A DNA stretch of 56,571 nt from Methanomassiliicoccales archaeon (lineage in GTDB: Archaea; Thermoplasmatota; Thermoplasmata; Methanomassiliicoccales; UBA472), in the NCBI GenBank assembly GCA_028682895.1, contig JAJRAK010000015.1:1-56571 (forward strand), read 5' to 3'. Each line of letters starts with the position of its first letter. Position 1 is the first letter of the stretch. The notes under the pieces are model-generated. The model did not search any database, was not told where the DNA came from, and worked only from the letters and a program-made list of their open reading frames with translations. Positions 16,168-25,050 of this stretch are shown here, piece after piece. The position numbers were made by a program, and so were the translations under genes.

Positions 16168-16376
16168 CGAAAACCCCGAGCAAACCTAACCTTATGTTCA
16201 ACAGGATATATAAGAACTATCAAAAATTTTTCATACTGAACCTTCTATGTCCGCCCTTACCGTAACAGATTGATCGATCGGACCGATGCGGATATTAGGT
16301 TAATTCCTCCTCGCATCACAGGTGGAAGCGTGAGAGCCAGCATCATTCTTGTACCCTGCCTGAAAGGAGGTTCTTG
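16168..16376. promoter_or_regulatory. Divergent promoter and ribosomal-operon leader
   Basis: This region lies between the TIM-barrel gene (minus) and L18e (plus). ATATATAA-type sequence at 16205-16213 fits the minus promoter, and the AT-rich stretch near 16291-16306 may serve the plus operon. AGGAGG at 16365-16370 is a perfect ribosome-binding site six bases before ATG 16377. I see no tRNA or other recognisable RNA gene in it. Confidence 0.45.
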
Positions 16377-16439
16377 ATGGCAAAGTATATTATACCCTTC
16401 CATATTAGAGGGGCTTACCAATGTCGGGAGAGTCAGAAA

Positions 16440-16799
16440 ATGACAAATGTAAAGACTGACCCTAACCTCATGGCCCTCATCAACGCCCTCAAGGCAGAGA
16501 CAAGGTCCAGCGGGGTAGGGATCTGGCGAGACATTGCTCTAAGATTGGAAAAGGCCAAGGCCAATTGGGCCGAGGTCAATCTGAGCAAGTTGGAGCGAAA
16601 CGCCTCCGAGGGCGACATAGTAGTCGTACCTGGGAAAGTGTTGGGGTCTGGAGCGTTGAACAAGAAGTTGACCGTAGCTGCATACGGCTTTTCCGAGTCC
16701 GCCAAGATGAAGATCGAGGCTGCCGGAGGCAGGAACCTTACCATTACAGAGCTGGTAAAGGAGATGCCTAAGGGGACCGGGGTCAAGATCATGAGGTGA
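16440..16799 (+). CDS. rpl18e: Ribosomal protein L18e
   Basis: This 119-residue protein (starting MTNVKTDPNL) matches archaeal L18e in length and in the GDIVVVPGKVLGSGALNKKL and VAAYGFSESA segments. It is part of the large ribosomal subunit and opens the archaeal cluster L18e-L13-S9-RpoN. The start is uncertain. ATG 16440 gives the family length, with GGGAG nine bases upstream. An in-frame ATG at 16377 has a better ribosome-binding site (AGGAGG, six-base gap) and would add 21 residues beginning MAKYIIPF. Confidence 0.92.
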   Translation: MTNVKTDPNLMALINALKAETRSSGVGIWRDIALRLEKAKANWAEVNLSKLERNASEGDIVVVPGKVLGSGALNKKLTVAAYGFSESAKMKIEAAGGRNLTITELVKEMPKGTGVKIMR

Positions 16800-16803
16800 G
16801 AAA

Positions 16804-17223
16804 ATGACCACCATAATCGACGCTGAGAACCACATCATGGGAAGGTTAAGCTCCGTCCTTGCCAAGAGGCTCATGAAGGGCGAGCAGATAGTCATCGTCA
16901 ACGCTGAGAAGATCATCGTTACTGGTGACCGCGACTCCGTGCTCGCTTCCTATAAGCAGAAGAAGGACTGTGGTAACGTGAAGAGCGGACCGTTCTTCCC
17001 ACGCCGCGCAGACCTCATCATGAAGAGGACCGTCAGGGGCATGCTGCCCTGGTCCACTACCTCCGGAAAGGAGGCTTACAAGAGGCTAATGGTATACGTT
17101 GGCGTGCCCAAGGAGTACGCTGGCCAGGAGAAAGAGAAGGTGGAAGTCGCTATGAAGGCCGGGCTGATCCAATATGTCACGCTCAGTCAGATCGCGGAAT
17201 TCCTGGGCTCGAGGGTGAAGTGA
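16804..17223 (+). CDS. rpl13: Ribosomal protein L13
   Basis: The 139-residue protein opens TTIIDAENHIMGRLSSVLAK and has the RTVRGMLPW motif of archaeal/eukaryotic L13 (uL13). It belongs to the large subunit. It starts four bases after the L18e stop, with GGTGAG from the L18e end serving as ribosome-binding site, and is followed one base later by S9. The L13-S9 pairing is conserved across prokaryotes. Confidence 0.97.
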   Translation: MTTIIDAENHIMGRLSSVLAKRLMKGEQIVIVNAEKIIVTGDRDSVLASYKQKKDCGNVKSGPFFPRRADLIMKRTVRGMLPWSTTSGKEAYKRLMVYVGVPKEYAGQEKEKVEVAMKAGLIQYVTLSQIAEFLGSRVK

Positions 17224-17224
17224 T

Positions 17225-17626
17225 ATGTCCGAAGTTGTCAACACCAGCGGTAAGAGGAAGACGGCGGTGGCCCGCGCGGTCGCTCGCGAAGGCACCGGCA
17301 AGGTGCGCATCAACAGCGTGCCCCTGGACATCGTCACTCCTGAGCTGGCCCGGCTGAAGATGGCCGAGCCTTTGACCTTGGTACCTGAAAAGGCGGCCAA
17401 GGTGGATATCGACGTCAGCGTCTCTGGCGGAGGGGTCATGGGTCAGGCCGAGGCCACCAGGACCGCCATCGCCAAGGCTATCGTGGAGTACTTTCACGAC
17501 GAGGAGTTGGAGCTGGCCTTCAAGCACTTTGATAGGTCATTGCTCATCAGCGACATCCGCCGCAAGCTCCCGAAGAAGCCTCTGGGACGTGGTGCTAGGA
17601 AGAAGAGGCAAAAATCGTACAGGTGA
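17225..17626 (+). CDS. rps9: Ribosomal protein S9
   Basis: The 133-residue small-subunit protein has the typical GKRKTAVARAVAREGTGKVR start and the basic C-terminal tail ending KKRQKSYR that reaches the P-site tRNA. It follows L13 with no gap and is followed six bases later by the RpoN gene, all on one transcript. Confidence 0.97.
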   Translation: MSEVVNTSGKRKTAVARAVAREGTGKVRINSVPLDIVTPELARLKMAEPLTLVPEKAAKVDIDVSVSGGGVMGQAEATRTAIAKAIVEYFHDEELELAFKHFDRSLLISDIRRKLPKKPLGRGARKKRQKSYR

Positions 17627-17632
17627 GCAGAA

Positions 17633-17824
17633 ATGATAATACCGGTCAGATGCTTTACGTGCGGCAAGGTCGTAGGAAGTTCCTATCAGACCTTCGTCAA
17701 GAGAGTGCAGATGGGGGAAGATCCCCAGGAAGTGCTCGACGATCTAGGCATCAAGCGGTACTGCTGCCGTCGTATGATAATATCCCACTCGGACCTGCTC
17801 GGCGAGCTGATCCCACTGGGTTAA
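17633..17824 (+). CDS. rpoN: DNA-directed RNA polymerase subunit N (Rpb10 homologue)
   Basis: The 63-residue protein has the zinc-binding pattern of Rpb10/Rpo[11 protein letters not shown] near the start and RYCCRRM in the middle, giving CxxC and CC. It is a core subunit of archaeal RNA polymerase that helps assemble the Rpo3/Rpo11 platform. It closes the protein part of the ribosomal cluster. Subunit K and S2, often next in other archaea, are absent; a tRNA gene follows instead. Confidence 0.96.
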   Translation: MIIPVRCFTCGKVVGSSYQTFVKRVQMGEDPQEVLDDLGIKRYCCRRMIISHSDLLGELIPLG

Positions 17825-17846
17825 ACCCCTTTTACCCCTTTACATC

Positions 17847-17922
17847 GGGCTCGTGGGGTAGCTTGGTATCCTTCCAGCTTGGGGTGCTGGTGACTCCGGT
17901 TCAAATCCGGACGGGCCCACCA
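17847..17922 (+). tRNA. tRNA-Pro (anticodon GGG)
   Basis: A cloverleaf can be drawn: acceptor GGGCTCG pairs with CGGGCCC allowing one G-U, the anticodon stem is CCAGC/GCTGG with loop TTGGGGT giving anticodon GGG, and the T-arm is TCCGG-TTCAAAT-CCGGA. The terminal CCA is encoded. It lies 22 bases after rpoN and is probably co-transcribed with it. Confidence 0.93.
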
Positions 17923-17945
17923 ATTTTCCATTTTTCATCTTATCT
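17923..17945 (+). terminator. T-rich terminator of the ribosomal/tRNA unit
   Basis: Directly after the tRNA come TTTT and TTTTT tracts, a typical archaeal U-tract terminator without a hairpin. Confidence 0.5.
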
Positions 17946-17966
17946 GTGGTCATATTTGGACCATCA

Positions 17967-19487
17967 TCATTGACTGCCCTTCAGTTCCCCTCTTATGTAG
18001 CCCATCAGCTCTTTGGGGTTAGCCAGGTCCAGGAAGTAACGGAGGTCCCGGTGCGTGAACTCTTTCAAAAGGACGAGCACACCAATGTAGGCCCCGAGCG
18101 TGATGAACCCGAAGGCTATCAGCCAATACCAGGTGGTGATGCTGTACATCGTGGACAATACCGCGAGCAGCCCTATCACCACGGCACCGGCGACCAATTG
18201 TATCAGGAGGCGCGGGTCCAACACCGTACCGGTAAGATGCCAGACGGTGTATCTTGTTATGACATAGGTCACCACTCTGCCGATGAGCAGAGCTATGGCC
18301 GCACCTACATAGGAAAGCCCGAGCCCGAACCCTAGGAACGCCGGGCCAGGAACGAGCACCAGTAGTGCTCCCAGGTTCACCACGAACACGATGACCGTGA
18401 TGAGGGCCGATATGCCTGGACGGTTCACGGCGATTATCTGCGAGCTGTCCACGCTGTTCATCATCAGGATCAGATTGGTCACGGCCATGATGCCGATGAT
18501 CTCTCCCGCTCCTGCGAAGTCAGACCCATACAGGACGACACATATGTCCTCGGGGAACATGATGATGAGGATGGTGATGGGTAGAGCGACCATCATTATG
18601 TACCGCTCCGCTTGTCGCGTCAGCTCTCTGATCTCTCTCAGCTTGCCCTCGGCGTGCAGCTTGGAGAACGAAGGGAAGGTGAGGGCAGATACGGCAGTGC
18701 TGACGATGGCGAACGTGCCAAGGAACACCTGCGGAGCAGAATACAGTCCTACATCGCCAGAGCTATAGAAGGAACCGAGGAGGAGCTTGTCTATGAGGCC
18801 GCTCAATACACTTATGACGGCTATCAACGCCAACGGCAGGGCGAACCTATAGTACGAACGGACCAGGGTCGGACGGCGCCACTTGATGCGATCTCGGAAA
18901 AGAAGGAAAAGAGCGATAACGGTCACCGCCAATGCCGAGAGCACGTATGCTAACGCCAGTTCCACCATCCCCATCAGGTTGATGGACACGAGCACGACCA
19001 GGGGCACTCTCACCAATGGATCGATGATGGTGACCAGCGGCAGCTTGGCCATCTCCATCTTGGCCATGAACGTGTTGGTGGCGATGGCGGAGATGTCCAG
19101 AAGCACATAGTAGAGTATGAACAGGAGGATCAGGTCCGTGCTGCTGGAATCCAACGTCTTGCCAAGCACGTCCGTCCAAAGGAAGACGGACGTCAAGGTG
19201 ATGACCACCATGACGCCCGTAAGTGTCAGCTTGATCACGGCGTATGTGGATACGCAATCGTCCAGGTCCTTTCCCTCTGATATCCTTTTTATATGGGCGC
19301 TGGTGAATCCCAGGTCGGAGATGGCGTTGAACGATGCTACCAGGGACAGGGTCCATACGACCGATCCATAGACGTCTCTCCCAAGGTAGTTGGTCATGAA
19401 GAGCAGCCCGATGAAGGCTATGGCTGATGCCAGCATCCTTGAGATGAAAAGTAATAGCGACCTTCTGCCTAGCAAGTGATCGATCAC
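17967..19487 (-). CDS. Oligosaccharide flippase (Wzx/MATE-like polysaccharide exporter)
   Basis: The 506-residue protein is hydrophobic throughout, with 12 to 14 predicted membrane helices. The N-terminal segment (RSLLLFISRMLASAIAFIGL, then MTNYLGRDVYGSV) is typical of polysaccharide biosynthesis flippases of the MOP superfamily. It probably moves lipid-linked glycan across the membrane for surface glycan or protein N-glycosylation. The start is a GTG at 19487. It is a single-gene unit; no glycosyltransferase lies next to it. Confidence 0.88.
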   Translation of the reverse strand: MIDHLLGRRSLLLFISRMLASAIAFIGLLFMTNYLGRDVYGSVVWTLSLVASFNAISDLGFTSAHIKRISEGKDLDDCVSTYAVIKLTLTGVMVVITLTSVFLWTDVLGKTLDSSSTDLILLFILYYVLLDISAIATNTFMAKMEMAKLPLVTIIDPLVRVPLVVLVSINLMGMVELALAYVLSALAVTVIALFLLFRDRIKWRRPTLVRSYYRFALPLALIAVISVLSGLIDKLLLGSFYSSGDVGLYSAPQVFLGTFAIVSTAVSALTFPSFSKLHAEGKLREIRELTRQAERYIMMVALPITILIIMFPEDICVVLYGSDFAGAGEIIGIMAVTNLILMMNSVDSSQIIAVNRPGISALITVIVFVVNLGALLVLVPGPAFLGFGLGLSYVGAAIALLIGRVVTYVITRYTVWHLTGTVLDPRLLIQLVAGAVVIGLLAVLSTMYSITTWYWLIAFGFITLGAYIGVLVLLKEFTHRDLRYFLDLANPKELMGYIRGELKGSQ

Positions 19488-19708
19488 TAGGAGCGGTCGG
19501 TATGTATTTTAATTATGTGCCAGCGTTCTCTTTCATTTCTTGCCAGGGATCATTGAACAGGACCGTTCGAGCCCTCTCACGTGACCTAGATCAATTCATC
19601 ATGACCATTGGCACTGTATCGGGAAAACATCAAGCAATAGATTCATAATTCGAGAAAAGGTTCCAGTACCTATTCAGCATAATGGTCCAAGGTTCGGAGC
19701 GTTATTAG
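19488..19708. promoter_or_regulatory. Divergent promoter region (flippase / trkA)
   Basis: On the minus strand CATAATTAAAATAC (19504-19517) is a TATA-like element about 20 to 30 bases before the flippase GTG. On the plus side the AT-rich stretch 19634-19655 may serve trkA, which has no clear ribosome-binding site. I see no gene or RNA in it. Confidence 0.4.
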
Positions 19709-21061
19709 ATGCATATAATCGTCGTCGGGGCGGGGAACGTCGGTTACACAATCGCAAGGATGCTGTCCAAGCAGCATGCAGTGATGGTGATCGAGGATGA
19801 CATCAAGCGCTACGATTATATCGTCAATCATCTCAACGTTGGAGCGATCAATGCCAACGGGGCCAGCCCAAAGGTGTTGAAAGGTCTGATAAGTGAGGAG
19901 ACCGACCTGATCCTGGCCGTCACAGAGAGGGACGAGACGAACATATTCACCTGCATGATGGCCAAACAGATCAATTCAAAGATCGTCACTGTGGCCAGGG
20001 TGCGTAACCCAGATTATATCGAGGGCGCAATGGCGGCCAAGTTCCTGAACGTGGACCATATCATATCGCCCGAGTACCTCACCGCCGTAAAACTGAAGCG
20101 CATCGCCATGATCGAGAACGTCATCGGCGTCGAGAGCATACCCTCGCTGGGCGTAGAGATGGCCAAGTTCAGGGTGACCGGGCGCAAAGAGGGCGTGATC
20201 ATGGTCCCGCTGAGGGAGCTGCCCATACCCAAGGATTGCCGGGTGGTCGTCATCCATCGCGGCAAGCAGGTGATCGTTCCGACCGTGAACGACGTGCTCA
20301 TGAAAGGGGACGAGGTGACGATCGTAGGAAAGGAGAGCGCCACTCTGGAGTTCAACAAGATGCTCGGCATCGTCCGGGAGCCCAGGGACGTCGTCATCGT
20401 CGGCGGGGGCATCGTGGGCGAACACCTGGCCACCATGCTGGAGAGGGACAAGCTCGCTGTCAAGCTCATCGAGGCGGACGAAAATCGCTGCCGCGTCCTA
20501 GCTAAAAAGCTGAACAGAACGGTGATAATCAACGACAACGGCGCTGATCCTTCGGTGCTGCGCAATGAGAACGTGGCCATGGCCGATGTGCTGATATGCG
20601 CGACGACCAGCGAGGAGGAGAACCTGCTCGCGGCCCTGATAGGGAAGCATCTGGGAGTGTCCAAAGTAATTAGCAGGTACTCCAAGCGCGAGTACGAGGA
20701 GATATTCTCCATGAGCGGCATCGACGCCGCTGTCGGATACTACCATGTCGTGGCCAACGAGATCATCAAGGAGACCGTACAGAACTACGAGGTAATGATC
20801 CTTCTAGAGAAGTTCTCCGAGGAGTTCTTCGACATGAAGGTCTGTCCAGGCTGCCGCATAGCCGGTAAGAAGATGAGCGAGATCGATATGCCCAAGATGT
20901 CCTCCATCGCCCTGGTCGTCAAAGGGCATGAGACCATCATCCCCACGCCCGACACGATGATCGAGGAGGGCGACAAGGTGTTCATCTACGCCTTGCAGTC
21001 GGCCATCGCCAAGCTCGAATGGATGTTCAAGGCGAACATCCCAATGGGGCCGATGGGATGA
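19709..21061 (+). CDS. trkA: Trk potassium transport regulatory subunit TrkA
   Basis: The 450-residue protein contains two RCK units. Each has a Rossmann NAD-binding part: MHIIVVGAGNVGYTIARML at 1-19 and DVVIVGGGIVGEHLATML near residues 230-250. Each is followed by a TrkA_C ligand domain. It gates the TrkH channel in response to nucleotides. The stop codon overlaps the trkH start as ATGA, so the two subunits are made together. Confidence 0.95.
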   Translation: MHIIVVGAGNVGYTIARMLSKQHAVMVIEDDIKRYDYIVNHLNVGAINANGASPKVLKGLISEETDLILAVTERDETNIFTCMMAKQINSKIVTVARVRNPDYIEGAMAAKFLNVDHIISPEYLTAVKLKRIAMIENVIGVESIPSLGVEMAKFRVTGRKEGVIMVPLRELPIPKDCRVVVIHRGKQVIVPTVNDVLMKGDEVTIVGKESATLEFNKMLGIVREPRDVVIVGGGIVGEHLATMLERDKLAVKLIEADENRCRVLAKKLNRTVIINDNGADPSVLRNENVAMADVLICATTSEEENLLAALIGKHLGVSKVISRYSKREYEEIFSMSGIDAAVGYYHVVANEIIKETVQNYEVMILLEKFSEEFFDMKVCPGCRIAGKKMSEIDMPKMSSIALVVKGHETIIPTPDTMIEEGDKVFIYALQSAIAKLEWMFKANIPMGPMG

Positions 21062-22653
21062 CCAGCCTATCTGAGAAGGCCCGATGGATCTTCGGGCGCC
21101 TGGCTTTCTCGTTCGACCGCCTGAACGTCGATACTATTACGGTATTCAATAAGGTGGCCCGGAAAGAGAGCGCCATACCCCATCTGTTCGGCGTACTGAT
21201 GGTATATATGGCGATAGCATTCGTCCCCTCCCTCATCGTTTGCATTTACTATCATGAGGACCCTCGTCCCTGGATATTCCCGATACTTCTCTCCTTGTTA
21301 TCCGGTATCATGCTCCTCCTCCGCTACCGTGCACCCGAGAACACCCGGCCGACGGAGGCCATGTTCGTCGTTTCCACATGCTGGCTTATGCTAATGGTCA
21401 TCGGGGCCATCCCTTATGTCATGTATGGGATGAGCATCGTGGACGCGTTGTTCGAGACCATGAGCGGGTTCACTACCACAGGTGCGACCATCATGGGTAC
21501 ACCAGCTGGATACACGCCCAGCATCGCTAGCATCGAGTCCTGGCCCAAGAGCATACTGTTCTGGAGGAGCTTCACGAACTGGCTTGGGGGTGCTGGGATA
21601 GTCATGGTCTTCGTGACGATCCTTCCCATGCTCGGGGTCGGCGGTCGTAACCTGTTCAAGAACGAGTTCCCTGGGCTGGACGTGCAGAACTTTTCCATGC
21701 GTATTCAGGAAGAAGCAAGAAAGTTCCATTATATCTATATTTTATTATCAATAATAATTGTGTTGCTTCTGCTCTTTACCGGAGTGGACCTGTTCGAATC
21801 TCTCTGTGTCATGTTCTCCGCATTGGCCACAGGTGGATTCTCAACTCATACTGAAAGCATCGCATTCTATTCGGGGGAGGTGCAATGGATAGTAACATTT
21901 GCCATGTTCGTAGGCGGTGTTAACTTCTATTTGCATTATCAGGCCATTGTAATAAAGAACCCAGGGGTGTACCTGAAAAGTTCCGAGTTCCGACTTTACA
22001 CGCTCCTAGCCGTCGGTTCCACGTTAGTGATCGCTGTCATGAAATGGGGAGACCCATTGTTCACAACGATCGAGAGCGCTCTACGGATATCAAGTTTCCA
22101 GGTGGTCAACGTCCTCACCTGTACTGGGTTCGCCACCGCTGATTATGTGACATGGGAGAAATCGATCGTCTTCCTCCTGCTGGCCCTGATGGTCATCGGT
22201 GGTTGCACAGGGTCCACGGCCGGTGGGATCAAGACCGCTCGATTCTACCTGTCGAAGGAGTTCATCTCATCTGCCCTGCATAAGACGGTACACCCTCGTT
22301 CGATATTCACCATCAAGATGGACGGTCGGCCGCTGAGCCAAGAGGCGCTATCATCGGTGGTTGCCATGGTCATGTGCTATTTCGCTACCGCCCTGGCGGC
22401 CGTTGTCGCTTTGATGCTCCTTGGTGTTGATCCGACCACATCTATGAGCGCAGCTGTGGCAACGCTGTCCAATGCCGGCCCGGGCATCGGTGTCCTCGGT
22501 CCATATGGTACCTATGGTGTGCTCCCTGAGATGGCAAAGATCGTCCTGATCTTTACAATGTGGGCCGGTCGGCTTGAGTTCATTACCGTGCTAGTGCTGT
22601 TCACGCCCGTGTTCTGGAAGGAGCTGTTGCGCTACAGGGAGAGATACGTATGA
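21058..22653 (+). CDS. trkH: Trk potassium uptake channel subunit TrkH
   Basis: The 531-residue integral membrane protein has the repeated pore signature of the Trk/Ktr family: SGFTTTGAT, then ALATGGFSTHTESIAFYSGE, then LTCTGFATADY and LSNAGPGIG for the four filter loops. It imports potassium. I chose ATG 21058, overlapping the trkA stop; an upstream in-frame start at 21019 lies inside trkA and lacks a signal. The GCTGSTAGGIK loop is also present. Confidence 0.95.
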   Translation: MTSLSEKARWIFGRLAFSFDRLNVDTITVFNKVARKESAIPHLFGVLMVYMAIAFVPSLIVCIYYHEDPRPWIFPILLSLLSGIMLLLRYRAPENTRPTEAMFVVSTCWLMLMVIGAIPYVMYGMSIVDALFETMSGFTTTGATIMGTPAGYTPSIASIESWPKSILFWRSFTNWLGGAGIVMVFVTILPMLGVGGRNLFKNEFPGLDVQNFSMRIQEEARKFHYIYILLSIIIVLLLLFTGVDLFESLCVMFSALATGGFSTHTESIAFYSGEVQWIVTFAMFVGGVNFYLHYQAIVIKNPGVYLKSSEFRLYTLLAVGSTLVIAVMKWGDPLFTTIESALRISSFQVVNVLTCTGFATADYVTWEKSIVFLLLALMVIGGCTGSTAGGIKTARFYLSKEFISSALHKTVHPRSIFTIKMDGRPLSQEALSSVVAMVMCYFATALAAVVALMLLGVDPTTSMSAAVATLSNAGPGIGVLGPYGTYGVLPEMAKIVLIFTMWAGRLEFITVLVLFTPVFWKELLRYRERYV

Positions 22654-22717
22654 TGCTCTCTCAAGCATCGTGAAAGCACAACCCAGATTCAGTAAAGACA
22701 ATAAACCATGAGCATGA

Positions 22718-23440
22718 ATGAACGGACGTATGTCAAAGGTCAAGCGTAAGGTAATCAGGATCGACGAGGACAAGTGCACCGGCTGTGGGCAATGCATACT
22801 CTCGTGCGCAGAAGGTGTCATCATCATTCAGGACGGCAAGGCCAAGGTCGTCAAGGACATGTTCTGCGACGGTCTCGGAGCATGCCTAGGTCATTGTCCC
22901 GAGGGGGCGCTCTCCCTCGAGGAAATGGAGACGGACCCGTTCGGCGAGGAGGCCACGAAGAGGCACGTGTCATCAGTGAACGGTCAGGAACTTCATGCAT
23001 GTCAAAGCTCCAGGCCGATGATGCTGATGCCCGAAACATCCGCGACGAAAGGCGACAATCCCTCCCAGTTGCGCAACTGGCCCATACAGCTCGCCTTGGC
23101 CCCCGAGGGCACTCCAGCCTATAAGGGCGCATCGTTGCTCATCGCCGCTGATTGCACCGGTTTTTCACATGGGAACGTGCAGAGGGACTTCATCGCTGGC
23201 AGGATCGCCATAATCGCCTGCCCCAAGCTTGACAATTTCGACGCCCATGTGAAGAAGTTGACCAGCATCTTCAAGGGCAATGACATCAAGGACATCACGC
23301 TGATCCGCATGGAAGTGCCATGCTGCGGCGGGCTGCAGCACATGGTCAACGAGGCCATGAGACTGAGCGGTAAGAAATTACCGTTGCAGGAATTTATCGT
23401 CGAGCGGTACGGCGGAAAGGTGGTCAAGGTCAGCGCTTAG
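22718..23440 (+). CDS. 4Fe-4S ferredoxin-type protein
   Basis: The 240-residue protein starts with a two-cluster ferredoxin domain: CTGCGQCILSC, then a second cluster CDGLGACLGHCP, within residues 20-70. The C-terminal 170 residues carry further cysteines in AADCTG, ACPKLDNF and PCCGG that could bind another cluster. Proteins of this kind are common in anaerobic archaea and bacteria, but the specific electron partner is unknown. Start codons at 22718 and 22730 are both possible; neither has a strong ribosome-binding site. It follows trkH by 64 bases and may be separate from it. Confidence 0.85.
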   Translation: MNGRMSKVKRKVIRIDEDKCTGCGQCILSCAEGVIIIQDGKAKVVKDMFCDGLGACLGHCPEGALSLEEMETDPFGEEATKRHVSSVNGQELHACQSSRPMMLMPETSATKGDNPSQLRNWPIQLALAPEGTPAYKGASLLIAADCTGFSHGNVQRDFIAGRIAIIACPKLDNFDAHVKKLTSIFKGNDIKDITLIRMEVPCCGGLQHMVNEAMRLSGKKLPLQEFIVERYGGKVVKVSA

Positions 23441-23888
23441 AGCGCTTTCCGGTCATCCTTTCCACGTCCACCCTGATGATGGCCGTCAGTCCCACGGACC
23501 TGGGGTCGAAGTCCTTCTGGCCAGGTGAGTAATGGTCCATTATTACCTCCAGCCCCTCCTTGACCTCCGTCTCTCCCATGAGCACTACCGCCTCGCCCCA
23601 ACCGATGACGCTGCGATATGAGCTGCTCCACTGGCAAGCTCTTTCTCCTTTTACCAGGTACGCCTCGCTCTCCAGCTCGAAGCAGACCTTTGGGTTCTTA
23701 CGAAGGACTTCCAGCTTTTTCCCCTCGCGGGCGCAATGGAAGAAGAACGTGCCCTTTCGGTACCCGAAGTTCATTGGAACGATGTACGGTTCACCATCAT
23801 CGATCATGCCCAGGCGGCAGACCTCTGCCTTCATGATCACCTGTTCCATCTCCCCGATCTCAGTGATCTCCCTTTCGGCCTTCCTCAT
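23430..23888 (-). CDS. Pyridoxamine 5'-phosphate oxidase-family flavoprotein (NimA-like)
   Basis: The 152-residue protein is a split-barrel FMN-binding domain. RLGMIDDGEPYIVPMNFGY, FHCAREGKK and SVIGWGEAVV are the hallmark segments of the PNPOx-like family that includes nitroimidazole reductase NimA. It probably reduces small molecules with a flavin. I chose ATG 23888, eight bases behind GAGG; a GTG at 23894 lies too close to that site. Its 3' end overlaps the convergent ferredoxin gene by 11 bases. Confidence 0.88.
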   Translation of the reverse strand: MRKAEREITEIGEMEQVIMKAEVCRLGMIDDGEPYIVPMNFGYRKGTFFFHCAREGKKLEVLRKNPKVCFELESEAYLVKGERACQWSSSYRSVIGWGEAVVLMGETEVKEGLEVIMDHYSPGQKDFDPRSVGLTAIIRVDVERMTGKRSKR

Positions 23889-24013
23889 CCCCACATCCTC
23901 GCAGGACCAACGGCGTCATCGCATCGCAATGGTTTAATCATTTCACTGGATGTGGCCGCTTCCTATAAATTAAATAGTTGGATGATATATCCAACTCATC
24001 TCACGGTCTTAGC

Positions 24014-25036
24014 ATGAGAGCCGCCCTGATGCGTTCCCCCGGTGTGTTGGACGTCACTGACGTCAAGGACCCTTCTTGTCCCACAGGAGGGGCATTATTG
24101 AAGGTACTGGCATGCGCAGTATGCGGTACGGACGTCAAGATGCTCGAACAGGGGCATCGCGATCTGAGATACCCACGGATATTGGGGCACGAGGTCACCG
24201 CCGAGATACTGGAGATGGACGTACCCTCTGACACATTAAGCATAGGGGACAGGGTGCAAGTATGGCCCGGGGAAGCGTGCGGTAATTGCCCGCAATGCCT
24301 TTCCGGCAAGGACCATCTATGCCCCAGCATCGGCATCATGGGCTTCAACATGGAGGGCGGGATGGCCCAGATGATGTCCGTCAAGGACGTTTCCCGACTG
24401 GTCCCCATCGGCCGCACCGACCCAGTATTGCTGACGATGGCAGAGCCTCTGGCATGCTGCATCAATGCCCAGGACAAGCTAGGTGTGGGGCGAGGGGACA
24501 CCGTCCTGATCATCGGGGGAGGCCCGATGGGATGCATCAACGCCCAACTGGCACGTCAAAGGGGGGCGGGAACGGTATTGGTGTCCGAGAAAGAGCAAGA
24601 GCGCTTAAGGGCCGTCCCGACCAGCCTATTCGATGAGGTATCTTCTCCCGATCCGGACGAGCTCCGAAAGATGGTCCGCAAGGCCACCTCGGACAAGGGG
24701 GTCGACATCGTTATCCCATGCACTCCCAATGTGCGTTTGGACAAGGTCCTGTTCGACCTTCTGGCCCCTGGAGGAAAGATATGCATCTTCTCCGGCCCGC
24801 GGAAGGACGACTCGCCACTTCCCGTCGACGTCCGGGAAATGCACTATCATGAGCAGATGCTCGTTGGAAGCTACGGCAACTCCAGTGATCATGACAGGAG
24901 GGCTGTGCAGATGCTGAGCCAGGGAAGTATAGACCTGTCATGGCTCATAACAGGAAAGTTCTCATTGGATGATGCCAGGGACGCCTTCGGGCATGCATCG
25001 GCCAGGAAAGGGCAGAAAGCCGTCATTACGATCTAG
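24014..25036 (+). CDS. Zinc-dependent MDR alcohol/polyol dehydrogenase
   Basis: The 340-residue protein is a medium-chain dehydrogenase. CAVCGTD and GHEV supply catalytic zinc ligands, and CGNCPQCLSGKDHLC holds the structural zinc. VLIIGGGPMGCINAQLA is the Rossmann NAD(P)-binding motif. It oxidises an alcohol or polyol such as sorbitol or threonine; substrate unknown. The ATG at 24014 follows a TATA-like TATAAATTAAATAG (23965-23978) and has no ribosome-binding site, so the transcript may be short-leadered. A TrpD-like gene begins 14 bases after the stop and is probably co-transcribed. Confidence 0.9.
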   Translation: MRAALMRSPGVLDVTDVKDPSCPTGGALLKVLACAVCGTDVKMLEQGHRDLRYPRILGHEVTAEILEMDVPSDTLSIGDRVQVWPGEACGNCPQCLSGKDHLCPSIGIMGFNMEGGMAQMMSVKDVSRLVPIGRTDPVLLTMAEPLACCINAQDKLGVGRGDTVLIIGGGPMGCINAQLARQRGAGTVLVSEKEQERLRAVPTSLFDEVSSPDPDELRKMVRKATSDKGVDIVIPCTPNVRLDKVLFDLLAPGGKICIFSGPRKDDSPLPVDVREMHYHEQMLVGSYGNSSDHDRRAVQMLSQGSIDLSWLITGKFSLDDARDAFGHASARKGQKAVITI

Positions 25037-25050
25037 AGGAAGTGTGGAAC

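Noticed and set aside
16421-16459. A 12-codon ORF before and across the L18e start
   Set aside because: It is too short to call as a gene, and its own ribosome-binding site is weak; it is kept only as part of the leader observation.
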